A stretch of DNA of 46,630 nt from Rikenellaceae bacterium (GTDB taxonomy: Bacteria; Bacteroidota; Bacteroidia; Bacteroidales; Rikenellaceae): assembly GCA_017379895.1 (NCBI GenBank), contig JAFNVH010000036.1, positions 1-46,630 on the forward strand. Direction: 5' to 3'. Positions within the stretch are counted from its first letter, which is position 1. Each line of letters begins with the position of its first letter. The notes beneath the pieces were generated by a model that saw only the letters and a list, made by a program, of their open reading frames with translations, searched no databases and was not told where the DNA came from. Positions 23,974 through 33,199 of this stretch are shown piece after piece. The position numbers and the translations under genes are program-made.

Positions 23974-24546
23974 ATGAAGGTCTACACGCAAATCATTGGC
24001 AATGTGCACTCTAATGAATGGACCGAGGCTCTGCGATCAGTACAGATCGAGAGCCTCGCACTCGACCAATGGAGCGCACAGAAGAGCCGTCTGGTGGTCA
24101 CGAGCGATCGAGGCGAGCAGTATGCCATCTCGCTCGGGCGCGGACAGCGACTCTCCGATGGCGACATTCTCGACTACGATCCCGAGAATCATCGTGCGTT
24201 GGTGGTCGATGTGCAGATGCACGAGGTGATGGTCGTCGAGATGGACCGTTTGGTGCGTTTCACGCCCGAGTATATCGCCCGCACAGCCTTTGAGCTCGGT
24301 CACGCCATCGGCAACCAGCACTGGCCGGCGGTGGTCAAAGGCACGCGCGTTTTTGTGCCGATGACGATCGACCGCAAGGTGATGGAGAGTGTGATGCGCA
24401 CACACGCAATCGAAAACATAAGCATCTCATTTCGTCGCGGAGCCGAGGTAATCCCCTACCTCGCCCCGCACGAGGTGCGACGTCTGTTCGGCGGCACCGA
24501 CCCCACAACGGCCGAGCACTCACACCATCACAGCGCCGCGAAATGA
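23974..24546 (+). CDS. ureE: Urease nickel-metallochaperone UreE
   Basis: The 190-residue protein delivers nickel to the UreD/F/G complex. It shows the UreE peptide-binding N-terminal domain (MKVYTQIIGNVHSNEW) and the metal-binding fold motif LGHAIGNQHWPAVVKGTRVFVPMTIDRKVM. A short histidine tail (AEHSHHHSAAK) adds nickel ligands. The ATG at 23974 was chosen over the in-frame ATG at 23959 because 23959 lies inside ureC and MKVYTQ fits the family. Its stop codon overlaps the ureF start by 4 bases (ATGA). Confidence 0.94.
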   Translation: MKVYTQIIGNVHSNEWTEALRSVQIESLALDQWSAQKSRLVVTSDRGEQYAISLGRGQRLSDGDILDYDPENHRALVVDVQMHEVMVVEMDRLVRFTPEYIARTAFELGHAIGNQHWPAVVKGTRVFVPMTIDRKVMESVMRTHAIENISISFRRGAEVIPYLAPHEVRRLFGGTDPTTAEHSHHHSAAK

Positions 24547-25229
24547 CTCTGACACAGATCATTCACCTGCTACAATTCGCTGACTCGGCACTACCCGTTG
24601 GGGCATTCGCGTTCTCCAATTCGCTCGAAACGGCGGTCGAGCAGCGTATTGTTCACGATGCGGCGACACTCTGTCGCTTTGTTGATGCAGTATTGCGCCA
24701 ATCGGCCACAACCGACGGTATTGCCGCCCTCGCCGCCCGCCGCGCGACACTCAGCGCCGACTACGAGGCTCTGTGCGATATCGACGCGCGGCTGCTGCGT
24801 TGCAAACTGAACGAGGAACTGCGACAGATGAATTGCCGTATGGGTCGCAAGCTCGCCGAGTTGGCTGCACAAACGACCGAGAATGAGCTCATTGTGCGTT
24901 GGCGCGACGACATCGCCGCCAGCCACATCGCAGGCACCTACCCCGTAACGCAGGGTATCGTCTTTGCGCTCGGAGGGTTGGACGACAGCCAGCTATTCGC
25001 GGCACAGCAATATGGCGTGATGACAACCACGCTGAATGCGGCGCTCCGCTGTCTACGCGTGACGCACTACGACACACAGCGCATAATCACCACGCTTGCC
25101 AAGCGTATCGAGGAGCTCTACGAGCAGATTGCAGAGTTGGATATCGACCAGATGTACACCTTTGCCCCCGAGCTCGATGTATTAGCGGCGTTGCACGAGC
25201 GCGGTACTGCGCGAATGTTCATGAACTAA
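24543..25229 (+). CDS. ureF: Urease accessory protein UreF
   Basis: The 228-residue helical protein shows the UreF opening LLQFADSALPVGAFAFSNSLETAVEQ and the internal TYPVTQGIVFALGG (a variant of the usual HxPV motif). UreF bridges UreD and UreG in the nickel-insertion complex and helps restrain UreG GTPase activity until the urease apoprotein is bound. The last helix reads IDQMYTFAPELDVLAALHE. It is translationally coupled to ureE by a 4-base overlap and precedes ureG by 21 bases. Confidence 0.94.
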   Translation: MTLTQIIHLLQFADSALPVGAFAFSNSLETAVEQRIVHDAATLCRFVDAVLRQSATTDGIAALAARRATLSADYEALCDIDARLLRCKLNEELRQMNCRMGRKLAELAAQTTENELIVRWRDDIAASHIAGTYPVTQGIVFALGGLDDSQLFAAQQYGVMTTTLNAALRCLRVTHYDTQRIITTLAKRIEELYEQIAELDIDQMYTFAPELDVLAALHERGTARMFMN

Positions 25230-25250
25230 CTGAAAATCAATCTTCAAACA

Positions 25251-25904
25251 ATGAATAACAACACCTGCCGAATAGGTATTGGCGGCCCCGTCGGATCGGG
25301 CAAAACCGCCCTGATCGAGGCCATAACGCCGCGACTGCTTGCGCTCGGACACAAAGTGCTGGTCATCACCAACGACGTTGTGACCACCGAGGACGCCGAG
25401 CACGTGCGCCGTATGCTCAAAGGTATTCTGGTCGAGGAGCGTATCATCGGTGTCGAAACGGGCGCCTGTCCCCACACCGCCGTACGCGAAGATCCCTCGA
25501 TGAATATTGCGGCGGTCGAGGAGATGGAGGCCCGTTTTCCCGATGCCGATGTTGTGCTGATCGAATCGGGTGGCGACAACCTGACGCTCACCTTCTCACC
25601 TGCACTGGTCGATTTCTTTATCTATGTGATCGACGTGGCGGCGGGCGACAAAATCCCCCGCAAGGATGGCCCTGGCATCTCGCATTCGGATATCCTCGTC
25701 ATCAACAAGACCGACCTGGCGCCCTACGTTCACGCCTCGCTCGACGTAATGCGACGCGACTCGCTGACGATGCGTGGCGAGCGTCCGACCGTAATGACCA
25801 ATTGTTTCACGGGCGAAGGTATCGACGAACTGATCGAACTGATACGCCGTATGGCGCTGTTCGACAGCCCTGTCACTCAACAAAATAGCACAACACAACG
25901 ATGA
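25251..25904 (+). CDS. ureG: Urease GTPase metallochaperone UreG
   Basis: The 217-residue SIMIBI-class GTPase binds nickel as a dimer and powers its insertion into urease. Visible motifs are the P-loop GPVGSGKT (12-19), the nickel-binding CPH at 73-75 ([15 protein letters not shown]), ESGGDN at 105-110 and the guanine-specificity NKTDLAP at 152-158. The length is usual, without a histidine-rich N-terminus, which is supplied instead by the UreE tail. The ATG of ureD overlaps its stop codon by 4 bases. Confidence 0.97.
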   Translation: MNNNTCRIGIGGPVGSGKTALIEAITPRLLALGHKVLVITNDVVTTEDAEHVRRMLKGILVEERIIGVETGACPHTAVREDPSMNIAAVEEMEARFPDADVVLIESGGDNLTLTFSPALVDFFIYVIDVAAGDKIPRKDGPGISHSDILVINKTDLAPYVHASLDVMRRDSLTMRGERPTVMTNCFTGEGIDELIELIRRMALFDSPVTQQNSTTQR

Positions 25905-26809
25905 ACACTCCCCGCCAATTCGAGCAATACCTCCGCGCCGATCGCGGTGCCCCCTCAGCCTCCGCAGGCAAACGGGGCTACCTGCGTATGATCTTCGAGG
26001 TGGACAGCAGGGGGCGTTCAATCCTTCGTGAGTTGGAGCGTCGCACTCCGATCATCGTGCAGCAGGAGCTCTATTTCGATGAGTCGATGCCCTCAATGCC
26101 CTGTGTCTATATCCTCTCGTCGGGCGGACCGAATGTTGATGGCGATCGCTACGAGCACCTTATTCGGTTACGACGCGACGCCTTTGCGCACATCTCAACG
26201 GGCGCGGCAACCAAACTCGCCGAGATGCAGCACAACTACTCATCGCTCGTGCAAACCTTTGAACTCGAAGCGGGTAGCTATCTCGAATACCTGCCCGAGC
26301 CGACCATTCCGTGCCGCCACACACGCTACTCGGCCTCGACACGCATTGTGATCGATCCGACAGCGACGCTTTTTTTCTCGGAGATCTACCTGAGCGGACG
26401 ACGACACAAACGCGGCGGTGAGCACTTCGTCTTCGACATTCTCTCGATCGCAACTTCAGCCTCGCGCCCCGATGGCGAGCGGCTTTTCGATGAGCGAATG
26501 GTGATCGAACCCTCGCGTCTGGCGCCCGAATCGTTGGGCGCAATGGCCGATTGGAGCATACTCGGCAATTGCTTTCTGCTCGCGCCCGAACGGAGCGTCG
26601 AGACGATCTATCCGCTGATCGTTTCGAGGATCGACCACGAGGCCGACATTGCCGTTGCCGTCACGCGCCTGCCTGCGCATTGCGGACTGATGATCAGGGT
26701 TTTGGGCAACGATTCGATGAAGGTCAAGCGCACGATTCGCGAGATATGCTCGACGGTGCGCCGCGAGATCAAAGGGTGCTCACTACCTGCCGAATTTCCG
26801 TGGAGATAA
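25901..26809 (+). CDS. ureD: Urease accessory protein UreD (UreH)
   Basis: The 302-residue protein is the UreD/UreH scaffold that binds apo-urease and, through an internal tunnel, passes nickel from UreG to the active site. Family features include [15 protein letters not shown], the [18 protein letters not shown] strand region and [19 protein letters not shown] motif ([15 protein letters not shown]). The C-terminal part is more variable, with a [15 protein letters not shown] strand. In Klebsiella ureD comes first in the operon; here it comes after ureG. This order occurs in several other bacteria and does not change the role. Confidence 0.93.
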   Translation: MNTPRQFEQYLRADRGAPSASAGKRGYLRMIFEVDSRGRSILRELERRTPIIVQQELYFDESMPSMPCVYILSSGGPNVDGDRYEHLIRLRRDAFAHISTGAATKLAEMQHNYSSLVQTFELEAGSYLEYLPEPTIPCRHTRYSASTRIVIDPTATLFFSEIYLSGRRHKRGGEHFVFDILSIATSASRPDGERLFDERMVIEPSRLAPESLGAMADWSILGNCFLLAPERSVETIYPLIVSRIDHEADIAVAVTRLPAHCGLMIRVLGNDSMKVKRTIREICSTVRREIKGCSLPAEFPWR

Positions 26810-26833
26810 ATCACTAACAAACACTAAAAAGCT

Positions 26834-27886
26834 ATGATGTCAAATCTAAAACTCAACGACGAGCTACGCAACCTCACCCCGCTCGAACATCTGCGAATCT
26901 TTCTTCGCGGCGCGGGGCAGGTGATGTTCCAACCCAGCGCGTGGACTGGCCTGCTATTCATCATCGGCATATTCTGGGGCGCCTACTCGTCACACACGCC
27001 CGAGGTGGCGTGGGGAGCACTGCTCGGTCTGTTCGTATCGACGCTGACGGGCTATCTGATCGATATGCCCTCTGACGACGGCAAACAGGGATTGTGGGGC
27101 TTCAACGGTGTGCTGGTCGGGTGTGCCTTCCCGACCTTTCTGGGCAACACCGTGTGGGTATGGATCGCGCTGGTGCTCTGCTCGGCAATGACCGTATGGG
27201 TACGCACGGGTATGAACAACGTGATGGCTCCGTGGAGGGTCAATTCGTTCACCTTCCCGTTCGTATTCTGCACGTGGATCTTCATTTTGGCGGCGCGCGC
27301 TATGAACTCGATGCCGCCCGAACATCTGCCCGACCCAACTCTGCCCGAGGTCTTTTCGTCGACAATCGACCTGCATATGGTGAATCTCATAACTTACTGT
27401 CTGGAAGGCGTTTCGCAGGTTTTTCTGATCGAGTCGTGGGTAACGGGACTACTCTTCCTGATTGGCTTGGCCATAAGCTCGCCAATTGCTGCACTGACCG
27501 CCTTCGGAGGCTCGGCATTGGCACTGCTCGTGGCGCTCGTTTTTGGCACGTCGGGAGCCGAGACCTCGCACGGATTGTATAGTTTCAGCGCGGTGCTGAC
27601 CGCCTTGGCCATCGGCGTAGTCTTCTATAAACCCAACCTGCACTCGGCACTTTGGGCCATCATCGCAACGATCGTTACGGTCTTTATGCAGGCGGCGATG
27701 AACGTCCTGCTGCTGCCGTTGGGTATTGCGACGCTCACCGCGCCGTTCTGCGTGACCACTTGGCTGTTCCTGCTGCCGCTGCTGGCTATCAACAACGAGC
27801 AGAACCTCGACCACTCGAATTGGAATCCCGAGAACAAACACCACCTCGCAAAACGAGATCACTCGCAACAATCACCTAAAAACTGA
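26834..27886 (+). CDS. Urea transporter (UT/Yut family channel)
   Basis: The 350-residue membrane protein shows about ten hydrophobic helices and the UT-type twofold repeat: QPSAWTGLLFIIGIFWGAY in the first half and IESWVTGLLFLIGLAISSP in the second. The pore motif NVMAPWRVNSFTFPFVFCTWIF is mirrored by LPLGIATLTAPFCVTTWLFLL. It should conduct urea down its gradient to the cytoplasmic urease. The C-terminus is hydrophilic and contains five histidines (DHSNWNPENKHHLAKRDHSQQ). ATG at 26834 or 26837 are both possible. Its place between ureD and the nickel importer ties urea entry to the island. Confidence 0.92.
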   Translation: MMSNLKLNDELRNLTPLEHLRIFLRGAGQVMFQPSAWTGLLFIIGIFWGAYSSHTPEVAWGALLGLFVSTLTGYLIDMPSDDGKQGLWGFNGVLVGCAFPTFLGNTVWVWIALVLCSAMTVWVRTGMNNVMAPWRVNSFTFPFVFCTWIFILAARAMNSMPPEHLPDPTLPEVFSSTIDLHMVNLITYCLEGVSQVFLIESWVTGLLFLIGLAISSPIAALTAFGGSALALLVALVFGTSGAETSHGLYSFSAVLTALAIGVVFYKPNLHSALWAIIATIVTVFMQAAMNVLLLPLGIATLTAPFCVTTWLFLLPLLAINNEQNLDHSNWNPENKHHLAKRDHSQQSPKN

Positions 27887-27891
27887 TCGCT

Positions 27892-28875
27892 ATGCATATG
27901 TCCGATACCTTAATCTCGCCACCCGTCTTCATCGCAACTTCGGTCATTGCCGCCGGTCTGATCTTCGTTGCGACGCGACGCATCGGCCAGCCCCGCGCCG
28001 ACCAGCTGCTCGACGAGAGCACTTCGGCCGAGCGGCGTCGGCGTCTGGTACCGCTGATGGGCGTTATGGGGGCATTGATTTTCGCTGCGCAGATGCTCAA
28101 CTTCACGATCCCCGCTACGGGATCGAGTGGACACATCGTCGGGGGCGTACTGCTCGCAGCGGTGCTCGGTCCGTGGGCGGGATTTCTGACCCTCACATCA
28201 ATACTCGTGGTGCAGTGTCTGCTCTTTGCCGACGGTGGATTGATGACGCTCGGGTGCAATGTGCTGAATATGGCGGCACTCTCGTGCTTGGTGGCCTATC
28301 CGTTGGTTTTCAGACCTTTGGTACGCAACAGCAACTCGACTGCGCGCTGGGCAACAGCCTCGATCGCGACCTCAATCGTGGCGCTGGCAATGGGAGCGCT
28401 GGCCGTTACAATCGAAACCGAATTGTCGGGGATCACTGCCCTACCCTATGGTCGTTTTCTGGCATTTATGCTGCCTATCCACCTGCTGATCGGGCTTGGC
28501 GAAGGGTTGGCAACAGCCGCTGTGATCGCTACGTTGCGTCGCTATCGACCCGAGTTGCTGATCGACTCGACGCAGAGCTCGTCACGCTCGCGCACGCCAT
28601 TTCTCGCCATTACAGCTGTGGTAGCACTGCTTGTAGCGTCCGTTGCGGGTGCAATCGCATCGTCGCGTCCCGACGGCTTGGAGTGGTCGATCGAACGCAC
28701 TACACAGGGCACCGAGATCGCCGAATCGCCTTCGACTCTTCACCAAAGCGCCGACCAGATTCAAACCACAACCGCCCTTATGCCCGACTATGAGGCCTCG
28801 ATGGCGGGATTGGTCGGTGTGGGAGCTACGCTGGTGGTGATCTATGGTGCATCGTTACTCATTCGACGTCGATGA
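27892..28875 (+). CDS. nikMN: ECF nickel transporter substrate-binding fusion NikMN (CbiM-CbiN-like)
   Basis: The 327-residue membrane protein combines a CbiM/NikM domain with a NikN/CbiN-like C-terminal domain. It opens with Met1-His2-Met3, and the free N-terminus plus His2 is the metal ligand in this family, so the start at 27892 is fixed. A third ligand is probably H81 (SSGHIVGG). The C-terminal PDGLE at 260-264 marks the NikN part. The urease context favours nickel over cobalt. It overlaps the next gene by 4 bases. Confidence 0.87.
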   Translation: MHMSDTLISPPVFIATSVIAAGLIFVATRRIGQPRADQLLDESTSAERRRRLVPLMGVMGALIFAAQMLNFTIPATGSSGHIVGGVLLAAVLGPWAGFLTLTSILVVQCLLFADGGLMTLGCNVLNMAALSCLVAYPLVFRPLVRNSNSTARWATASIATSIVALAMGALAVTIETELSGITALPYGRFLAFMLPIHLLIGLGEGLATAAVIATLRRYRPELLIDSTQSSSRSRTPFLAITAVVALLVASVAGAIASSRPDGLEWSIERTTQGTEIAESPSTLHQSADQIQTTTALMPDYEASMAGLVGVGATLVVIYGASLLIRRR

Positions 28876-29678
28876 GCGACGGTCTGCAACGCCTGCTTGT
28901 GCGCCTCTCTGCGCTCGAACGGGCAACACCCAACCACTCGACAATCGACCCGCGCGCCCGAATCGTGGTAACGCTCGTCTATCTGATCGTGATGCTCTCG
29001 GTGCCGATTACGCGGCTCTCGGAGCTGCTTCTCTACGCACTTTTTCCGATTATCTGCGCCGCCGATGTGGGGATACGATACCGACCGATACTGCAACAAT
29101 CGCTCGTGATCGTACCCTTCGCGGCGCTGATCGGAGTGTTCAACATCTTCTATCATCGTGAGGCGGCATTCGCCATCGGAGGGGTCATAATCACTCGCGG
29201 CTGGTTGGAATTCGGCTCGATCATCGTGCGTGCCCTTCTCTCGGTGCAGGCACTGTTGCTACTCGTGCGAATCGAGGGTTACAACCCGCTGTGCCGCAAT
29301 CTGCAACGGCTCGGTGTACCCGCGATGCTCGCAACGCAACTCATTATGTTATACCGCTATATCTTCGTTTTGGCCGAGCAGCTGCTCTCGCTCACACGTG
29401 CCCGCGCCTCGCGTAGTTTCAACCGCCGAGCAATGCCCGTCAGCGAGTGGGGTTCGATCGTCGGGCAGCTCACCGTGCGCACAATCGAACGCGCCGAACG
29501 CATCTCGCTGGCAATGGCAGCGCGCGGTTTCGAGGGTCGAATGCCCGCCCCGACCACCCCGCCGCGCCGTTGGCTGTGGCGCGACACGATCTACGTCGCA
29601 ATGTGGAGCATCGCACTCATCGCCAGCCGAGTCCTCTACCCCGTCGAACGCCTTGTACAACTTTTCGAAACACTATGA
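28872..29678 (+). CDS. nikQ: ECF transporter transmembrane subunit NikQ (CbiQ/EcfT)
   Basis: The 268-residue protein is an EcfT-type energy-coupling membrane subunit. It begins with a soluble segment, then IDPRARIVVTLVYLIVML, typical of CbiQ. It carries the two arginine-containing coupling motifs (TRARASRSF and AMAARGFEG) that contact the ATPase. It connects NikMN to NikO. It overlaps both neighbours by 4 bases, so the three proteins are probably made in fixed ratio. Confidence 0.88.
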   Translation: MSDGLQRLLVRLSALERATPNHSTIDPRARIVVTLVYLIVMLSVPITRLSELLLYALFPIICAADVGIRYRPILQQSLVIVPFAALIGVFNIFYHREAAFAIGGVIITRGWLEFGSIIVRALLSVQALLLLVRIEGYNPLCRNLQRLGVPAMLATQLIMLYRYIFVLAEQLLSLTRARASRSFNRRAMPVSEWGSIVGQLTVRTIERAERISLAMAARGFEGRMPAPTTPPRRWLWRDTIYVAMWSIALIASRVLYPVERLVQLFETL

Positions 29679-30382
29679 GCCACCACTTTATTCTTTTCGA
29701 CAATATCCACTACCGCTACTCCCCCGAGCGCGAGGTGCTGCGTGGCGTAACCATGCAGCTCGATCACGGCGAGAAGGTCGCCCTCGTCGGCGCCAATGGA
29801 GCAGGAAAATCGACCCTGCTGCTGCACGCCAACGGGTTGCTCTCACCCTCGCAAGGGCAGGTCGTGGTGGGCGATATGGTCCTCACTAAGAAAACCCTCC
29901 CGACGATTCGACAAAGCGTGGGATTGGTATTCCAAAACCCCGATGATCAACTCTTTATGCCGACGGTCGAGGAGGACGTGAGCTTTGGCCCTGCCAATAT
30001 GAACCTCTCGCGCGATGAGATCGCCGAACGTGTCGAGCGGGCACTGCAAGCCGTCGGTGCGCTCGACCTGCGCCACCGCTCACCACAACAACTCTCGGGT
30101 GGCGAGAAACGTCGCGTGGCTATCGCTACAGTGCTGGCTATGGAGCCCTCGATACTCGTGATGGACGAGCCTTCGGCGGGCCTTGATCCGCGCGCCCGAC
30201 GCCAGATGATTGCCCTCGTGGCCAGCTTCGGACACACCGCCCTCATAGCCACTCACGACCTCGATATGGCGCAGATGCTGTGTCCCCGCACGGTGATTAT
30301 GCTCGCGGGGCAGGTGGCAGCCGACGGCCCAACCAAACAGTTACTCGGCGACAGCGCCCTCTTGGAGCGTTGTGGACTATAA
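29675..30382 (+). CDS. nikO: ECF transporter ATPase NikO (CbiO-like)
   Basis: The 235-residue ABC ATPase has Walker A GANGAGKST (39-47), a Q-loop in VFQNPDDQLFMP, the signature LSGGEKRRVAIA, Walker B ILVMDEPSAGLDP and the H-loop TALIATHDLDM. The start at 29675 (ATGAGCC, overlapping the nikQ stop) gives the family's normal N-terminus MSHHFILFDNI. It supplies ATP energy for nickel import and is the last gene of the urea-nickel island. Confidence 0.93.
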   Translation: MSHHFILFDNIHYRYSPEREVLRGVTMQLDHGEKVALVGANGAGKSTLLLHANGLLSPSQGQVVVGDMVLTKKTLPTIRQSVGLVFQNPDDQLFMPTVEEDVSFGPANMNLSRDEIAERVERALQAVGALDLRHRSPQQLSGGEKRRVAIATVLAMEPSILVMDEPSAGLDPRARRQMIALVASFGHTALIATHDLDMAQMLCPRTVIMLAGQVAADGPTKQLLGDSALLERCGL

Positions 30383-30423
30383 ATCAACAACTTACCAATC
30401 ATAGCATTTTTTCATTCCCAACG

Positions 30424-30458
30424 CCCGATCGAGCCATCTAGCGCTCGGTCGGGGTTTC
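30424..30458 (+). terminator. Hairpin after the urea-nickel operon, weak terminator
   Basis: CCCGATCGAGC (30424-30434) pairs with GCTCGGTCGGG (30443-30453) with one G-U pair and an 8-base loop. It is followed by GTTTCGCATTT, a poor U-tract. It lies about 40 bases past the nikO stop codon. Confidence 0.6.
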
Positions 30459-30535
30459 GCATTTATATATACATATATATAAAATAGGAGAAAAGGGGCG
30501 ATTCATTGGCAAAAACAGGGCGTTTGTTGATTTTA

Positions 30536-30567
30536 TTTTGACGAAAGGTGTTGCAGAATTACTTTTG
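30536..30567 (+). promoter_or_regulatory. Promoter of the surface-protein operon (TTTTG-N19-TACTTTTG)
   Basis: TTTTG (30536-30540) and TACTTTTG (30560-30567) are exactly 19 bases apart, matching the Bacteroidetes sigma-70-type consensus fully. The ATG at 30640 follows after a leader of about 67 bases. It is the only strong promoter seen for the next 8.8 kb. Confidence 0.8.
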
Positions 30568-30639
30568 CAAATGTTAATTGAAGGAGTGTTCGGTCGCTAA
30601 ACCCGATCGAAAATAATGCAAGAAAACTAAACAAACACA

Positions 30640-32376
30640 ATGAATAGAATTTTTTTAATATTGACTACACTGAGCCTGCTGTTGGTGTCGTGCGAGCAGA
30701 TCGATTCGCCCGTCGTACCCGAAGGCAAAGTGCGCGTAACTATCAAGAGCGGCTCGGATATGAGCCGTACCTCGGTGGCCGCAAATGGTCTTTCGACAAC
30801 TTGGCGTTCCGAAGACCAAATCGCCGTATGGGCATCGAATGGGTCGAACAACGTGCTCAATGAACATCCATTCAAAGTCTATTACTCGATCGGCAACTAT
30901 GCTGAGTTTACCGCCGACATCAACCCGATGGGCGAAGGCGAGTTCTCCTATTACTCAACACACCCCGTTCCTGCATCAGTCTCGGGTACAACGGCAACGT
31001 TCCCCCTCGAAAGTGTGCAGCAGGGTTCGTTCGACGGCACAAACGACATTTTGGTAGCCTACCCCTCGACGGGCAAGGCTCTCGAAAACGAAGATGCCGA
31101 GGTCAGTCTCAAATACAAGCACAAGATGCATACGTTGCGAATGTTCGTTCCCGACAATGTTGAGGGTATGGGCGAGCCTATCCGTCGTATCGACATCACC
31201 TTCCCGACAGAGGTTGTTGGTGATGTGAGCGTCGACTATACATCGGCAACCGCACCCGCAACCCTCTCGAACGGTTCGAAGATTGTTTCGATCGAGATTC
31301 CCGAGGGTCTTTCGCCTTCGAGCGACGACAATCGTCAATATGCCTATGCGATCGTCTTCCCCGCAACGATGAACGAGAGCGATCAGATTACCTTCGCAGT
31401 ACGTACCGACAACTTCCTCTCGACGCAGACCTTCGCGGCACGTACGCTGAGTGAGGGCGGCAGCACCCCCGTGCGCCTGACCTGCACCCCCGATATGAGC
31501 TCTATCCTACGATTCTCGATCAAGGATAACTTCCTCGGTGAGGATCCCACAAAGGTTACCATCAAGGCTGCCATCGGCGAAGTAGTGATTGACTGCGCAA
31601 CAACGTTCGACAAATATGGCTATTACGATCTGGACGTTACCGACCTCGATGGTCTGGCGGGTCAGCCCATTACGGTTACTTACGAGAGCGAGAACGCTAT
31701 CGTAACCCAATCGCTTACCCTGCCCAACTACGAGGCTGGTAAGCTGACCGACGTAATGCTAACCGTTCCATATCTGTTGTTTGAAGATTTCAGCGGCATA
31801 AGCCCATTCGAAAGTAATACCTATGAGTTCACGGCACTCAACTACAATCCTTCGGCCATCAAACTCGATGACTACGGTTTGACTGGCTGGACAGGTGCCC
31901 GTATCGGTGGCGGAGCAAATGCTAACATTCGTATCGCTTGCCGTTTTGAGTCGGGTATCGGTGCAGCAAAATCATACAAGGGTCGTTGCGACTCGCGTCC
32001 TTTGTCGCAGCTCAAGGCAGGCAAGAGCGTCAAACTCAATGTAAGCTACGACTACGCTGCCGACCTTCACGAGGAAATCGGTAGTGGTGGTGCTGTAACT
32101 TTCTGGGCCGGTACAACAACCACATCAGGTGCTATCAAGGGTGACGTAGGAATCACCAAGGTAGTCCTCGGAGAGAGTACACTCTCCACCGACGGACCTT
32201 GTGCCAAGGGCTCGTGGTACGGCAACACCCCCAACACACAGACCTACACCGTCGATGGTTGCGGTTCAACCACACGTCTCAGCTGGCGCGTAGGCACGAA
32301 CCGCAAAGCCTCGCTTGCAGGACGTGGTTACTATTGGCTCTACATCGACAACGTGAAGGTTTCAATTGCGAAATAA
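30640..32376 (+). CDS. Fimbrillin-like lipoprotein with extra C-terminal domain
   Basis: The 578-residue lipoprotein has a short signal and lipobox (LLLVSC, C18). Its N-terminal half reads like the fimbrillin/Mfa-like fold of Bacteroidetes pilins and their relatives: SRTSVAANGLSTTWRSEDQIAVWASNG, then ILVAYPSTGKALENEDAEVSLKYKHKMHTLRM. The last third, from LLFEDFSGISPFESN, resembles a jelly-roll binding module and ends GYYWLYIDNVKVSIAK. Fimbrillins normally end in a polymerisation strand; here that region is replaced by the extra module, so it is more likely a surface adhesin or anchor than a pilus shaft subunit. It is the first gene of the operon. Confidence 0.65.
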   Translation: MNRIFLILTTLSLLLVSCEQIDSPVVPEGKVRVTIKSGSDMSRTSVAANGLSTTWRSEDQIAVWASNGSNNVLNEHPFKVYYSIGNYAEFTADINPMGEGEFSYYSTHPVPASVSGTTATFPLESVQQGSFDGTNDILVAYPSTGKALENEDAEVSLKYKHKMHTLRMFVPDNVEGMGEPIRRIDITFPTEVVGDVSVDYTSATAPATLSNGSKIVSIEIPEGLSPSSDDNRQYAYAIVFPATMNESDQITFAVRTDNFLSTQTFAARTLSEGGSTPVRLTCTPDMSSILRFSIKDNFLGEDPTKVTIKAAIGEVVIDCATTFDKYGYYDLDVTDLDGLAGQPITVTYESENAIVTQSLTLPNYEAGKLTDVMLTVPYLLFEDFSGISPFESNTYEFTALNYNPSAIKLDDYGLTGWTGARIGGGANANIRIACRFESGIGAAKSYKGRCDSRPLSQLKAGKSVKLNVSYDYAADLHEEIGSGGAVTFWAGTTTTSGAIKGDVGITKVVLGESTLSTDGPCAKGSWYGNTPNTQTYTVDGCGSTTRLSWRVGTNRKASLAGRGYYWLYIDNVKVSIAK

Positions 32377-32415
32377 ACAAAACAATAAAATAATAATTAA
32401 AAAAATCAAACAGTT

Positions 32416-33165
32416 ATGACAAAATTCAAAACTTTGGCACTACTCTTCGCCGTAGCACTGACCTCGGTCGGTTGCTCGGAAGAGGGGTTGGAATCGGGTC
32501 GCGGCCGAATGAGCGTTGCTCTCTCGACTAATGACTCAGCCATCGAGTTGTCGCGCGCAAGCCTCGGTCTGACCAAGCCTGCCGCAGCAGATTTCGCTCT
32601 GACTATCTCGGACGCAACTAACGAGATAATTGGCGAATGGACCTCTCTCACCGACTACGATGAGAACACTCTCTATGATGTCGGTAATTACACCGCAAAA
32701 GTTAAGTGTGGCAACACTCTTAACGAGGCATTCGAGACTCCCTGCTTCGAGGGTTCTTCAGAGTATGCTATCGTCGACGACCAGACCACATTTGTAAAAG
32801 TCATCGCTTTCGTAGCTAACGCCGTGGTAAAGATCGAGTGCACAGATGCATTCAAAAACTACTTTAACGATTATTCGTTTACACTGATTACGGCATCTGA
32901 CACCAAGATCCCCTTCGTTGCTGGCGAAACACGTCGTGCCTTCATCGAGCCTAACACCTTCACCGTTGAAGGCTCGGCTAAAACACAGACCGGTGCTACG
33001 ATTAATTTTGATGAGACGTTCTCGAACATCGTTGCGAAGACGCTCTATACCGTAAAATTCGACGTAAACTCGGGTAACGTCGGTAGCGCAACCGTTACCG
33101 TCACATTCAATGATGAGGTTGTTGAGGAGATTCCCGTTGATATCGAACTTAGCGACGAAATCTAA
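32416..33165 (+). CDS. DUF4493-like lipoprotein
   Basis: The 249-residue lipoprotein (lipobox SVGC, C20) carries CSEEGL directly after the signal. This acidic pattern resembles the Bacteroidetes lipoprotein export signal, so surface display is likely. The body fits DUF4493: GRMSVALSTNDS, ADFALTISDATNEIIGEW, LYDVGNYTAKVKCGN, then FVKVIAFVANAVVKIECTDAFKNYFNDYSF. It has no enzymatic motif. It is 39 bases behind the fimbrillin-like gene and 34 before a second DUF4493 protein. Function is unknown. Confidence 0.7.
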   Translation: MTKFKTLALLFAVALTSVGCSEEGLESGRGRMSVALSTNDSAIELSRASLGLTKPAAADFALTISDATNEIIGEWTSLTDYDENTLYDVGNYTAKVKCGNTLNEAFETPCFEGSSEYAIVDDQTTFVKVIAFVANAVVKIECTDAFKNYFNDYSFTLITASDTKIPFVAGETRRAFIEPNTFTVEGSAKTQTGATINFDETFSNIVAKTLYTVKFDVNSGNVGSATVTVTFNDEVVEEIPVDIELSDEI

Positions 33166-33199
33166 ACCATTATTAACTTGATAAAACGATATACGAAAT

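Noticed and set aside
30506..30521. A third GG-N10-GC site (TTGGCAAAAACAGGGC) before the surface operon
   Set aside because: The -12 part reads GGGC, lacking the TT, and an ideal conventional promoter lies 15 bases downstream.
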